A program made the translations under genes and the position numbers. From positions 62,001 to 126,000 of the forward strand of contig NZ_FRFF01000131.1 of NCBI RefSeq assembly GCF_900143625.1: a DNA stretch of 64,000 bases, in the 5' to 3' direction. Source of the DNA: Nocardiopsis sp. JB363 (GTDB lineage Bacteria > Actinomycetota > Actinomycetes > Streptosporangiales > Streptosporangiaceae). The notes under the pieces are model-generated. The model saw nothing but the letters and a program-made list of their open reading frames with translations, had not been told where the DNA came from and searched no databases. Positions 42,432-51,565 of this stretch are shown here, piece after piece; position 1 is the first letter of the stretch; each line of letters starts with the position of its first letter.

Positions 42432-43697
42432 TCAAGCGGAGGTTCCCCGCAACTCGCCCAGTACCTCGCGCGCGTACTCCTGCCGGATGCGTCCGGCCTC
42501 GACCAGTCGGGCGGCCACCTCCGAGACCTCCTGTCCCTCCGCGCCGGCGGTGGCCGCGAGGGTGCGGGCGTGCAGGGCCATGTGTCCGCGTTGGATCCCC
42601 TCCGCGGCCAGGGCCCGACAGGCGGCCAGGTTCTGCACGAGTCCCACCGCGGCGATGACCTCGCCGAGTTCCACGGCTGAGTCGACCCCCAGGATCCTGA
42701 TCGCGGCCCTGGCGGTGGGGTGCGCTCGTGTGGCGCCGCCGACCAGACCCACGGCCAGGGGCACCTCCAGTGTGCCCACCAGGTTCCCGGCCGTGTTCCT
42801 CTCGAAGCGCGAGAGCGCCGTGTAGCGGCCGTCCCTCACCGCGTGGGAGTGGCATCCGGCCTCGACCGCGCGGGTGTCGTTCCCGGTGGCGAGCACGACG
42901 GCGGAGATGCCGTTCATGATGCCCTTGTTGTGCGTCGCGGCCCGGTAAGGGTCCGCGGAGGCGAAGTCACTGGCCAAAACGATGTCGTCGACCACCTGGG
43001 AGCCGCCCAGCAGTTCGGCGTCGAACTCACCGCGCACCCGCACGAGCCGTCGGTCGGCCTTGTTGCTGAGGATGCGCAGCAGCGACCTGCCACCGGAGAG
43101 CTCGGCCAGGCGGGGAGCCAGCGCCTCGGCCATCGTGTTGACGGCGTTGGCCCCCATCGCGTCGCGGACGTCCACGATCAGGTGCACGATGAGGTGGGTC
43201 CCCGAGGCCGTGGGGACCATGCGGACCTCCACGGAGCGGGCCCCGCCGCCCAACTCCACCAGGACGGGGTCCTGCTCGTTGGCCTGGGCGAGGATCTCCT
43301 CCTCGACCTCCAGGATCCTGAACCGGGCCTCCTCCGGGTTGGGCACGTCCACGAGCTGGACCTGGGAGATCATCACCGGACCGGAGGTGGAGGCCCTCAA
43401 CCCGCCGAGCCCTCGGGCCATCCGGGCCGCGTTGGACGCCGCGGCCACCACGCTCGGTTCCTCGATGGCCATGGGGACGAGGTGGTCGCGACCGTTGACG
43501 GTCAGGTTGGTCGCGATCCCCAACGGAACGCCGAAGACTCCGATGGCGTTCTCGATCATCTGGTCGGCCTGCTCGAAGACGAGGCCGCTCTGGGGCTCGA
43601 AGACCTCGGCGTCCACTCCGGAATCCTCGGTGACCCGGGTACGGCGCTCCTGGACACTGAGTTCCCGGAGCCCTGGGATACGACTGTTGACGGGCAA
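42432..43697 (-). CDS. mvaA: hydroxymethylglutaryl-CoA reductase, degradative class II
   Basis: This 421-residue enzyme is close in length and sequence order to Pseudomonas mevalonii HMG-CoA reductase. It interconverts mevalonate plus CoA and HMG-CoA with a nicotinamide cofactor, normally in the oxidative direction in class II. Seen are SRIPGLRELS, catalytic Glu80 in EEPS, DVRDAMGANAVNTMAEA, the Lys in THNKGIMNG near 262 and the catalytic His in GHMALHA near 376. The TTG start at 43697 is supported by AGGAGG seven bases upstream; no ATG or GTG fits. The 148 bases upstream hold no gene. Confidence 0.9.
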   Translation of the reverse strand: MPVNSRIPGLRELSVQERRTRVTEDSGVDAEVFEPQSGLVFEQADQMIENAIGVFGVPLGIATNLTVNGRDHLVPMAIEEPSVVAAASNAARMARGLGGLRASTSGPVMISQVQLVDVPNPEEARFRILEVEEEILAQANEQDPVLVELGGGARSVEVRMVPTASGTHLIVHLIVDVRDAMGANAVNTMAEALAPRLAELSGGRSLLRILSNKADRRLVRVRGEFDAELLGGSQVVDDIVLASDFASADPYRAATHNKGIMNGISAVVLATGNDTRAVEAGCHSHAVRDGRYTALSRFERNTAGNLVGTLEVPLAVGLVGGATRAHPTARAAIRILGVDSAVELGEVIAAVGLVQNLAACRALAAEGIQRGHMALHARTLAATAGAEGQEVSEVAARLVEAGRIRQEYAREVLGELRGTSA

Positions 43698-43845
43698 GAA
43701 TCCACCTCCTGGCGCACGGTGCCCGACGAGTCGCCGGGCCTCCTTCTCACACTCAGTGGCGAGAATATGGTCGCCCCGTGTCGCGCAGCATGGTTCTGAA
43801 ATACATGAAAAGCGCGAATCACTGTGTCGAGAGTCCATGCCGGCC

Positions 43846-45798
43846 TCATGCGGCTCCCCCGGTGAATCGCTCCCGCAGTTCGTCCATGCGCACCGCCAGG
43901 GAGATCCGGAAGTAGTTCTCGTCCTCCCGCCATCCGTCACCGAGGACCCGGTCCAGCCGTTCCAGTCGCTGGAGGATCGTGTTGACGTGGAAGTTGAGGG
44001 CGCGCGCGGTCCGGGTGGGACCGGCCCCGTGGTGGACGAAGGCCCTCAGGGTACGGAGCAGTTCCGTTCCCCGTTCGGCGTCGTACCGCTTGACCTCCCC
44101 CAGGGACCGGTGGAGGAAGTGCGTCATCCCGGGGGCGTCGGTGTCGAAGATGGCCGCGTAGGGGATGTAGTCGCTCGTCTCGGCGAGGACGTCGGAGACC
44201 CTGAGCGCCTCCAACAGGCGCACGGTCTTCTTCACGAGGGGGAACTGGACGCCCTGTTCCCCCTCGGGCGGGAGCACGCCGAGCACTCCGCCCATGACGT
44301 GTTGGGCGACCCCGCTTCGGATCTCCTCGGCCCTGCTCTCCAGCCCGGGCCTGCCCAGGACGACGACGAGCCCCTGGTGCTCCCCCACCAGCGACCGTGC
44401 GGGGGCCAGCGACACCGCGAGCCGCACGGCGCGACCGCGCTGTCCGGTCGGGACGGAGAGCGCGAGCAGGGAGGTGAGGTCCACGGTCTCCATGCCCCGT
44501 TGCCTGCCCCGGGCGATGGCGTCCTGGCGCCGTTCCTCGTCCTCCGAGAGCAGGTCGGCGATGAGTTCGGTGTGCACGCGGTACTCCGTCTCGGCCACGG
44601 CCTCCTGTGAGAGCAGCAGCAACGCGCACACCTGCGCCGCTCGTTCGACGGTGCGGGCGTCCACGTCGGTGAGGGGGAAACCGCCCCGGCCGAGGAGGAC
44701 CGTGCCCAGGTGCCGCTCTCCGGCCGCGAACACCACCACGCCCTCCACGGGCCCCTCGTCCACGAGCTCGACGAGGCGTCCCGACTCGGTGCTGCGGCGC
44801 AGCGCCCGGACCATCTCCTCGTCCTGGGGTATGTCGACCTCGGCCAGCCCGTCCCCCGCCTCGGCCAGGGGGTTCCCCGCCTGGTCGTACAGCGCCACGG
44901 GCCTGGCGAGTTCCTCGGACAGGGTGGTCGCCACCGTGCCGAAGTCACCGCCGGTCAGGACGGCCTCCACCAGCTTCCGGTGCACGCTGTGGGCCCTGTC
45001 CCGCTGGATCATGTGTTCGGTCAGTCGCGAGAGCGCCCGGCGGGACTCGTCCTCGGCGCGCTGGAGGCTGCGCAGTGTCCGGGCGGTCTGCAGGACCACC
45101 GAACCGTGGTCGGCCAGCGCGGTCAGCAGCGCGGTGTCCTCGGGGGTGAACTCGTGCTCCTCCCGGGTGGCGACGAAGAGCACCCCGAGGGCCTCGTCGT
45201 CCGCCAGCATGGGAACCCCGAGCATGGAGACGATGCCCTCCGCCCGCACCGCCGTGTCGATCCCGGCCTCTCTGCGGTCCGCCTCGAAGTCCGCGTACCT
45301 GGGCACCGAGCCCCCGGACCTGCGTTCCACCACGAGGCTGGCCAGCCCCTTGCCCGGGGGCACCCGCAGCGCCTGGAAGTCCGACGAGACGGAGCCGATC
45401 GTATGGCGAACGAACAGTTCGCGGGTCCTCGGGTCGTATTCGGACAGGTAGGTGAGGTCGCTGCCCATCATCTGGTGGGCGCGGTCGACGATCTTCTCCA
45501 GCAGCACGTCCCCGTCCCGCTCGGCGGCGAGTTCACGGGCGCTGGAGAACAGCGCGCCCAACTCGTGCTCCCGTCGACGCAGGCGCGCCAGTTCGCGTCT
45601 GTTCCTGGTGATCCTCTCGGAGAGGTCCCGCCCGGTGCGCTCGTCCAGCCCGAGGTGGGGCAGGGCCCGCAACGCGTCGGCCGCGTTCCCGTGGTGGGTG
45701 TCGGTGATGGAGGTGACGAGCATCGACACGGCCTCGTCCCTGGACAAGGGCTGTTCTCCGCGAGACCGATCGGTCTGGGCCGGGTTCTCCACGAACAC
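43846..45798 (-). CDS. GAF domain-containing PucR/CdaR-type regulator
   Basis: This 650-residue regulator has an N-terminal helical region with a likely coiled coil (NRRELARLRRREHELGALF), a GAF ligand domain at about residues 95-235 (SDLTYLSEYDPRTRELFV and MLGVPMLADDEALGVLFVAT), a central region, and a C-terminal helix-turn-helix (FVHHGAGPTRTARALNFHV then NTILQRLERLDRVLG). It is upstream of HMG-CoA reductase on the same strand and divergent from the MHS transporter, so it probably controls both. The GTG start at 45798 has only a weak CGGAG. Confidence 0.86.
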   Translation of the reverse strand: MFVENPAQTDRSRGEQPLSRDEAVSMLVTSITDTHHGNAADALRALPHLGLDERTGRDLSERITRNRRELARLRRREHELGALFSSARELAAERDGDVLLEKIVDRAHQMMGSDLTYLSEYDPRTRELFVRHTIGSVSSDFQALRVPPGKGLASLVVERRSGGSVPRYADFEADRREAGIDTAVRAEGIVSMLGVPMLADDEALGVLFVATREEHEFTPEDTALLTALADHGSVVLQTARTLRSLQRAEDESRRALSRLTEHMIQRDRAHSVHRKLVEAVLTGGDFGTVATTLSEELARPVALYDQAGNPLAEAGDGLAEVDIPQDEEMVRALRRSTESGRLVELVDEGPVEGVVVFAAGERHLGTVLLGRGGFPLTDVDARTVERAAQVCALLLLSQEAVAETEYRVHTELIADLLSEDEERRQDAIARGRQRGMETVDLTSLLALSVPTGQRGRAVRLAVSLAPARSLVGEHQGLVVVLGRPGLESRAEEIRSGVAQHVMGGVLGVLPPEGEQGVQFPLVKKTVRLLEALRVSDVLAETSDYIPYAAIFDTDAPGMTHFLHRSLGEVKRYDAERGTELLRTLRAFVHHGAGPTRTARALNFHVNTILQRLERLDRVLGDGWREDENYFRISLAVRMDELRERFTGGAA

Positions 45799-45982
45799 CT
45801 CCGCGGTGCCACATCAGGATGGGATGAAGACTCATAAATCGAGCCGATCAACGTAGGGAAGACACATATCACGGATGTGACGGCCGCCACTAATTTGGTT
45901 GATGGCCCGATGGGACTCAAGCGCCCTCGCCATCGCTCCGTGCGCCTTCCCTGGCCGCACGACAATCACAAGGGAGAGTGGT

Positions 45983-47377
45983 ATGGCCGTCTCGCACGAC
46001 ATCGACCGCGCCGGTCTCGACTCGCGTCAACAGCGGCGCAGGGCCGTCATCGGCAGTTCCGTGGGTACCGTCATCGAGTGGTACGACTTCACGCTGTACG
46101 GTCTCGCCGCGGCGCTGATCTTCGCCCCGCTCTTCTTCGGCGGGAGCGATCTCGCGGGTACCCTCGGCGCCTTCGCCACCTTCGCCGTGGGCTTCATGGC
46201 CCGTCCCCTGGGTGGTCTGTTGCTCTCCCACTATGGTGACAAGCTCGGACGCAAGGGAACGCTGCTGGTCACCCTGGTGATCATGGGCAGCGCCACGACG
46301 CTCATCGGTGTCCTGCCCACCTACGAGTCGATCGGCCTGTGGGCTCCGGTCCTGCTGATCGTCCTCAGGATCTTCCAGGGGGCCGGGGCCGGCGCGGAGT
46401 TCGCCGGGGCCATGACCATGGCCAGCGAGTCCTCGGCGACGGGAAGACGTGCCTTCACCGCCGGTTTCCCGGGTGCCTCCGTCTACGTGGGGATGGCCCT
46501 GGCCACCAGCACCTTCGCCGTCCTGACCTGGCTGATGTCCGATGAGGTGTTCCTGGCCTGGGGCTGGCGCCTGCCGTTCCTGGCCAGCGTGGCGATCGTC
46601 GCCATCGCGCTGTACTTCCGGTTCCGGGTGACGGAGACCGCGGCCTTCAAGGCCACCGAGAAGAACGACGACGTCAGCACCGCGCCCATCGTGGAGGCGG
46701 TGCGCGGCCACTGGCGCTTCCTCTTGGCGGGCATGGCCCTCTTCGTCTTCACGCTCCCCTGGGTCTACATCGTGCAGACCTTCGCCGTCTCGTACACCAC
46801 CGGGACCTTAAACGTGGACTCCACGCACACGCTGATCGGCCTGCTCGTGGCCATGCTGCTCACCATCCCGGCGACCCTGGCTGCGGGAGCCCTGGCGGAC
46901 CGGATCGGTCGCAAGCCCCTCCTCATGGGGGCGGCCATCTTCGGTGTCGTCTTCGCCTTCCCCATGTTCATGCTCTACCAGACGGAGAACTCCCTCCTCG
47001 TGGCCGTGGGGCTCATCCTCGGTCTCGCGGTCATCCAGGGAGCCACCATCGGTGTCTCCGCGGCGATGATCGCCGAGATCTTCCCCACCCGTATGCGCTG
47101 GAGCGGGATCGCGCTCTCCCGAGAGCTCCCCGCGGCCGTCGCGGCGGGCACCGCGCCCATGGTGGCCACCTGGCTGGTGGCGGTGGGTGGAGGAACCCCG
47201 TGGCTGGTGGCGGGCTACCTGGTCGTACTGAGCCTCATCGGTGTGGTCGGCATCTGGTACCTGCCCGAGACGCTGGTGAAGGCGCCCACGGTCGAGGAGA
47301 ACCCGGAGGAGGAGTTCTCCCAGGGCGAGGTCGAGGAGACCCGGCTCGGCGGGCAGCGCGTCCACGACCACGGGTGA
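45983..47377 (+). CDS. MHS family (MFS) metabolite:H+ symporter
   Basis: This 464-residue twelve-helix transporter of the metabolite:H+ symporter family has the N-terminal signature SSVGTVIEWYDFTLYG, loop motif GDKLGRKGTLL, RIFQGAGAGAEFAGA near residue 130 and loop ADRIGRKPLL. The family imports organic acids and betaines such as shikimate, ketoglutarate or proline. In this position it is the likely importer for the acid handled by the HMG-CoA reductase cluster. AAGGGAG precedes ATG 45983. Confidence 0.9.
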   Translation: MAVSHDIDRAGLDSRQQRRRAVIGSSVGTVIEWYDFTLYGLAAALIFAPLFFGGSDLAGTLGAFATFAVGFMARPLGGLLLSHYGDKLGRKGTLLVTLVIMGSATTLIGVLPTYESIGLWAPVLLIVLRIFQGAGAGAEFAGAMTMASESSATGRRAFTAGFPGASVYVGMALATSTFAVLTWLMSDEVFLAWGWRLPFLASVAIVAIALYFRFRVTETAAFKATEKNDDVSTAPIVEAVRGHWRFLLAGMALFVFTLPWVYIVQTFAVSYTTGTLNVDSTHTLIGLLVAMLLTIPATLAAGALADRIGRKPLLMGAAIFGVVFAFPMFMLYQTENSLLVAVGLILGLAVIQGATIGVSAAMIAEIFPTRMRWSGIALSRELPAAVAAGTAPMVATWLVAVGGGTPWLVAGYLVVLSLIGVVGIWYLPETLVKAPTVEENPEEEFSQGEVEETRLGGQRVHDHG

Positions 47378-47390
47378 CCCGTGTGGCCGC

Positions 47391-48110
47391 TCATCGGGGG
47401 ATCCCCAGGCCGTGGTCGGCGAGGAGCAGATTCGCCGACCCGGCGGCCCGCTCAAGGTGTTCTTCGATACGTGCCCGGGGGCCACCGACGGACAGGGCGG
47501 CCACCACGTTGCCGGCCACCACGACCCCGACGGCCACGGCCGCCACGTCGGTGACGGACTCTCCGATGTTGGTCGCGTATCCGCGCCGTGCGGTCAGCGC
47601 GATCTCGGCCTCGACCGCTTCAGCCGGGACATCCGTGTGGCCCGGTGCCTCGGTGGCCTCGACCCCCGGAGCGCCGTAGGCGAGAAGGATCTTTCCGGAG
47701 CTGGAGGGCCACAGGCTCCTGCGTGTGCGCAGCACGGGGGAATAGGCGATGGGATGTTCGGAGGGCACGGTGTGCACGTAGGAGAGTTCCGATCCCACCG
47801 GAACGGCCAGTGTCACGGTCTCCCCGGTGCCGCGGGCCAATTCGCGCATGACCGGTTCGACGAGTTCGACGACGGAGGTCGAGCGCGAGGCGAGCAGCGC
47901 GTGCGCGCCGAGCCCCAGGACGTACCTACCGCCCTCGGGAACCTCCACCAGGTAGCCCTCGTCGACGAGCCCTCGGACGAAGTCGTAGATGGAGGAGCGG
48001 GGTGAGCGCGACTCCTCCACCAACTCTTGGAGGCTCGCCCCGCGCTCGCTCCGAACGACGTGTTCGAGGATCCCCACCACCCGGCTGACGGTGCGATGCC
48101 TGCCTACCAC
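47391..48110 (-). CDS. IclR family transcriptional regulator
   Basis: This 239-residue regulator has an N-terminal winged helix (residues about 8-60, RVVGILEHVV and SSIYDFVRGLVDEGYL) and a GAF-like effector domain with LAYSPVLRTRR-type and SSSGKILLAYGA segments. It starts inside the end of the CoA-transferase gene on the same strand (7-base overlap), so the two are co-transcribed. It probably responds to the organic acid or CoA ester of this locus. Confidence 0.88.
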   Translation of the reverse strand: MVGRHRTVSRVVGILEHVVRSERGASLQELVEESRSPRSSIYDFVRGLVDEGYLVEVPEGGRYVLGLGAHALLASRSTSVVELVEPVMRELARGTGETVTLAVPVGSELSYVHTVPSEHPIAYSPVLRTRRSLWPSSSGKILLAYGAPGVEATEAPGHTDVPAEAVEAEIALTARRGYATNIGESVTDVAAVAVGVVVAGNVVAALSVGGPRARIEEHLERAAGSANLLLADHGLGIPR

Positions 48111-49261
48111 CGCCGCGTCACCTCCTCACGGTCGGCGTCGACCGACGTGGCCGGCCGCACGGGCCGCAGGGGAGAGTCGGAGAAGGAGATGTTCGGCGTC
48201 GTCCGGAGATAGGAGTGCCCCAGGGGATGCCGGATCTGCTGAACGGTTCCCCGTTCCCTCAGATAGTCGTCCTCCACCAGGGATTCGATGGTCCTGACCG
48301 GCTGCACGGGGACCCCTACCGACCCGCATTCGTCGAGGATCTCCCGTGTGGTCCGCTCGGCCGCGTAGTCGGCGATGATGGCCTGCACGTCCTCCATGTC
48401 GTCGTTCCGTTCCTGGTTGGTGGCGAACGGAACGTTCTCGGCGTCGCGGTCCACCCCGGCGATCCGGAGGAAGTCACTCCAGTTGCGGTCCGAGTACGGC
48501 AGGACGCAGACCCAACCGTCCAGGCATCGGTGCGGTCTGCGGCTGGGCGCCAACGTCCTGTGCCAGCCCGCGGGGCCCCGGGGCGGGATGAAGGAGAAGT
48601 CGTTGAGCTGCTCGGCGAGGTTGAAGTCGACCATCACGTCCACCATGGGGACGTCCACCCATTGGCCCCGCCCGTGCGTGTCCCGATGGTGCAGCGCCGC
48701 CAGGACGGAGTAGACGATGGTCAGGGCACAGACCTTGTCCGCCATCACGTAGGGGGCGTATCGCGGCCGGCCCCCGGACTTCGAGTAGATGTCGCACACC
48801 CCGGAGGCCGCCTGGACGGTGTCGTCGTAGGCGGGTGTATCGGCCATGGCCGAGTCACCGGCATAGCCCTGCGCGGTGCACAGGATCGCCCGCGGGTTGA
48901 GCGCTCGTACGGACTCCCAGTCCAGGCCGAATCTGCGGCGTCGGGCCGGCAGATGGTTGGTCACGATGATGTCCGCCGACCCCAGGATCCCGCGGAGTTC
49001 CGCCAGGCCCTCCTCGGTGCTCATGTCGATCGCGATGTTGTACTTGCCATCGCCCAGGGAGTGGGCCGCTCCGCTCATCCCGGGTGCGACGCGTGCGCCG
49101 ATGTGCCGCACCACGTCTCCGCGGGGCGGTTCCACCTTGACGACGGTCGCGCCCAGTTTCGCCAGCAGCCTGCCGGCCATCGGTGCCATCACCACGCTGG
49201 AGATCTCCGCGACCCGCACACCGGCCAGCGGACCGGCCCCCGTCCCTGGATCCAGATCCAC
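48104..49261 (-). CDS. family III CoA-transferase (CaiB/BaiF), second copy
   Basis: This 385-residue CoA-transferase has VRVAEISSVVMAPMAGRLLAK at the N terminus, then AIDMSTEEG, and a candidate catalytic Asp in PAYDDTVQAASG near residue 145. It is only distantly similar to the copy at 41070-42353, so the locus handles more than one acid or donor. GTG 49261 has GGGGGAG seven bases upstream. It is the first gene of a two-gene operon with the IclR regulator. Confidence 0.86.
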   Translation of the reverse strand: MDLDPGTGAGPLAGVRVAEISSVVMAPMAGRLLAKLGATVVKVEPPRGDVVRHIGARVAPGMSGAAHSLGDGKYNIAIDMSTEEGLAELRGILGSADIIVTNHLPARRRRFGLDWESVRALNPRAILCTAQGYAGDSAMADTPAYDDTVQAASGVCDIYSKSGGRPRYAPYVMADKVCALTIVYSVLAALHHRDTHGRGQWVDVPMVDVMVDFNLAEQLNDFSFIPPRGPAGWHRTLAPSRRPHRCLDGWVCVLPYSDRNWSDFLRIAGVDRDAENVPFATNQERNDDMEDVQAIIADYAAERTTREILDECGSVGVPVQPVRTIESLVEDDYLRERGTVQQIRHPLGHSYLRTTPNISFSDSPLRPVRPATSVDADREEVTRRW

Positions 49262-49291
49262 GTCGTCTCCCCCGCCCTCGGCGCCTCATCC

Positions 49292-49319
49292 GCATATCCG
49301 TTGCGTTAGCCGTATATGC
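49292..49319. promoter_or_regulatory. inverted repeat upstream of the CoA-transferase-IclR operon
   Basis: GCATAT (49292-49297) and ATATGC (49314-49319) form an inverted repeat with TTGC/GCAA inside and around it, in an A/T-rich pocket 31-58 bases before the start. It is a plausible IclR operator. The rest of 49262-49380 shows nothing else. Confidence 0.4.
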
Positions 49320-49380
49320 AACTATCAGTCCGGTGGGAGCCGCTGTCAAGGAGTCGTCGCACGGCACTCGAACGTCGGGA

Positions 49381-49788
49381 TCAGCGGACCACCGAACTGA
49401 GCAGCAGACTCGTCTCGCTGTTGACCACACCGTTGATCCCGCGCATCCGGCGCGGCAACTCGTCGAAGTCACGGAGGTTCTCACAGGAGATCTCCGCGAC
49501 CAGGTCCCACCCGCCATTGGTGGTGTGCAGCGCCATGATCTCGGGGAATCCCCGCAACTCGGCGATCACGTGGTCGGTGGTCCGCCCCACCACTTCGATG
49601 AACGAGATCGCCCGCACCTCCCCCGTCGCACGGTGGTCGCGCACCCGCACGCCGACCCCACGATCACGCCCTGGGACTTGAGTTTCTCGATCCTGTTGGT
49701 CACCGTGGCCCACGAGTCGGTCCGCGTGGTCGGTCGCCAAGCGACCGACCACGCGGACCGCACTGTTCTCGGGGGACACTCCCGCCAT
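49381..49788 (-). pseudogene. damaged Lrp/AsnC family regulator
   Basis: The C-terminal ligand-binding domain is intact (VRAISFIEVVGRTTDHVIAE, then WDLVAEISCENLRDFDELP), but the DNA-binding part is split. The recognition-helix segment SWATVTNRIEKLKSQGVIVG is in a different frame from what precedes and follows it. A shift of +1 near 49717 and one of -1 near 49650 compensate each other. The frame stays open, so a 135-residue protein could be made, but with a scrambled helix-turn-helix and lacking the usual first helix. The first shift abuts a perfect inverted repeat. The start at 49788 has only a weak Shine-Dalgarno. Confidence 0.6.
49718..49760. repeat. perfect 20-bp inverted repeat with a 3-base loop
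   Basis: The arm CGGTCCGCGTGGTCGGTCGC (49718-49737) is exactly complementary to 49741-49760 around CAA. It lies inside the helix-turn-helix region of the damaged Lrp/AsnC gene, not between genes, and has no T-run. Confidence 0.95.
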
Positions 49789-49844
49789 CCGTCTCTTCTC
49801 GTCCCGGTACGTGTACGCGGTCGGCGCCCCTCCCGGATCGGTGA

Positions 49845-50903
49845 TCAGACGGGGTCGGCCTCGATCACGCGGAAATCGGTTCCGGCGACCCGGTCGGAGA
49901 CCGTACGCAACCGGAGACCGGAGGTCTCCAGGAGCACGGTGAAGTCCGCGAGGGTACGTTCGACGCCTCCGGCGGTCAGAACCAGCATGTTCAGGTCGCT
50001 CAGCGCGCTCTCCAAGGCCATCTCCGCGCCCGGGTCCGCGCGTTCGGACAGGACCGGTTCGACCAGGAGCAGGCGACTTCCCTCGCCCATCGCGGAGCGG
50101 CAGTTGCGGAGGATCCGTACACAGGACTCCTCGCTCCAGTTGTGCACCACGCTCTTGAGCAGGTAGGCGTCCGCTCCCGGAGGCACCCCCTCGAAGAAGT
50201 CTCCCTCGACCACCTCGCAGCGACCGCTCAGTCCGCGTTCCTCGATGAGGGCACGGGCCTGCTCGGCGACCTGAGGCGTTTCGAGTACCACCCCTCGCGC
50301 CCGGGGGTTCTCCGACAGGATCCGGCTGAGCAGGGTCCCGTCGCCGCCGCCGACGTCGACGATGGTCCGGTAGTCGCCGAAGCCGTGAGCGGCGGCGATG
50401 CGCGGGGCCTCGAACCGAGCGTTCTCGGCCATGGCACCGCCGAAGAGCGCGGCGTAGTCGGGATGGGCGCCCACGTAGTCGTAGAAGGACGACCCGTGCA
50501 CCTCGTCGAAGGCCGCCCGGCCGGTCTCGATGCTGTGGGTCAGGTGCAGCCATGAGTCCCAGAACTCTCCACCGGTGAAGAGTCGGGAGATCATGCGCAG
50601 CGAGTGGTCCCGATCCTCGGTCAGGAAGCGTCCCAGGGGCGCCAGTCCGAAACGTCCCGGCTCGGGCTCGGAGAGGAGCTCCAGGGTGACCAGCGCCCGC
50701 ACGAGTCTGCGGAGCGAGGGGGTGTGCGTGCCGGTGGCCCCCGCCAGGTCGTCGATGTCGCGGTGCTTGTCGCGAAGGAGGTCGGGCAGGCGCAGTTCGA
50801 CCGCCGTCCTGATGATCTGCGAGCCCATGTACCCATAGGCCATCCGGACGACGGCGGCCCTTGAGGACGCCTCGGTCTCAGCGTGGTCAGCGGTGCGATT
50901 CAT
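49845..50903 (-). CDS. SAM-dependent O-methyltransferase (family 2)
   Basis: This 352-residue small-molecule methyltransferase of the acetylserotonin/resorcinol OMT type common in antibiotic clusters has an N-terminal winged-helix dimerisation domain (LRLPDLLRDKHRDIDDLAG), the SAM motif VDVGGGDGTLL near residue 185, and the post-motif SVVHNWSEESC with a histidine in the catalytic position. It methylates a hydroxyl of an aromatic or similar small molecule. Its ATG overlaps the HAD gene stop (ATGA), so it works in the same pathway as the PsuG-HAD pair. Confidence 0.88.
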   Translation of the reverse strand: MNRTADHAETEASSRAAVVRMAYGYMGSQIIRTAVELRLPDLLRDKHRDIDDLAGATGTHTPSLRRLVRALVTLELLSEPEPGRFGLAPLGRFLTEDRDHSLRMISRLFTGGEFWDSWLHLTHSIETGRAAFDEVHGSSFYDYVGAHPDYAALFGGAMAENARFEAPRIAAAHGFGDYRTIVDVGGGDGTLLSRILSENPRARGVVLETPQVAEQARALIEERGLSGRCEVVEGDFFEGVPPGADAYLLKSVVHNWSEESCVRILRNCRSAMGEGSRLLLVEPVLSERADPGAEMALESALSDLNMLVLTAGGVERTLADFTVLLETSGLRLRTVSDRVAGTDFRVIEADPV

Positions 50904-51565
50904 GGGTTCTCCCGGAGTAGGAGGTCGACGACCTCGGCGAAGGAGTCCGTGATGTCCCCGGCGCCGGAGGCCAGGAGTTCGGCTTCCTCGCCCACCCCGT
51001 AGGTCACCCCGATGGTGGCCATGCCCGCCGCGCGGCCCATGCGAATGTCACCGACGGTGTCTCCGACGACGGTGCACCGTTCCGGGTCGGTGTCGAGCAG
51101 CCCGGCGGCGTGCAGGGCCATCTCCGGGTCGGGTTTTCCCGTGGCCACCATGTCGTCGCCCACCAGGGCCTCGATCAGGTCGGCGATGTCCGTGGCGCGG
51201 ACGGTCTTGCGTGCCCCGTCCAGGGTCTTGGACGTGGCCACCGCGGTCCGCGTGCCCCGCCCTCGCAGCCGGTCCAGTCCTTCACGGACGCCGGGGTAGA
51301 GGAGATCCCCTCGCCTTTCCCGCACGTAGGCGCCGAACCGCTCGCGGTACAGGGTCTTGGCCTTGACGATGTCGGGGTGCTCGGGTTCGAGGCCCATCAG
51401 TTGGGCCAGGTTCTGTTCCAAGGGCTTGCCGACGGTCGCGCGGATCTCGGCGTCGGGGAGTTCGTGCCCCATCTCCCGCAGGAGGTCGCTCGTGATCCGG
51501 GTGATGGCCGCGGGGCTGTCGACCAGTGTTCCGTCCAGGTCGAAGATGACCGCTCGTGCGCTCAC
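50900..51565 (-). CDS. HAD family phosphatase (phosphoglycolate phosphatase-like)
   Basis: This 221-residue haloacid dehalogenase-type hydrolase has nucleophile motif FDLDGTLVDS at residues 8-17, motif II ATSKT near 111, and motif III/IV GDTVGDIRMGRAAGM. The cap helix region is of the Gph type. Beside a PsuG-like enzyme it is the expected phosphatase that removes the 5-phosphate from a C-ribosylated product, as AlnB does in alnumycin synthesis. GTG 51565 overlaps the PsuG stop (GTGA). Confidence 0.87.
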   Translation of the reverse strand: MSARAVIFDLDGTLVDSPAAITRITSDLLREMGHELPDAEIRATVGKPLEQNLAQLMGLEPEHPDIVKAKTLYRERFGAYVRERRGDLLYPGVREGLDRLRGRGTRTAVATSKTLDGARKTVRATDIADLIEALVGDDMVATGKPDPEMALHAAGLLDTDPERCTVVGDTVGDIRMGRAAGMATIGVTYGVGEEAELLASGAGDITDSFAEVVDLLLRENP

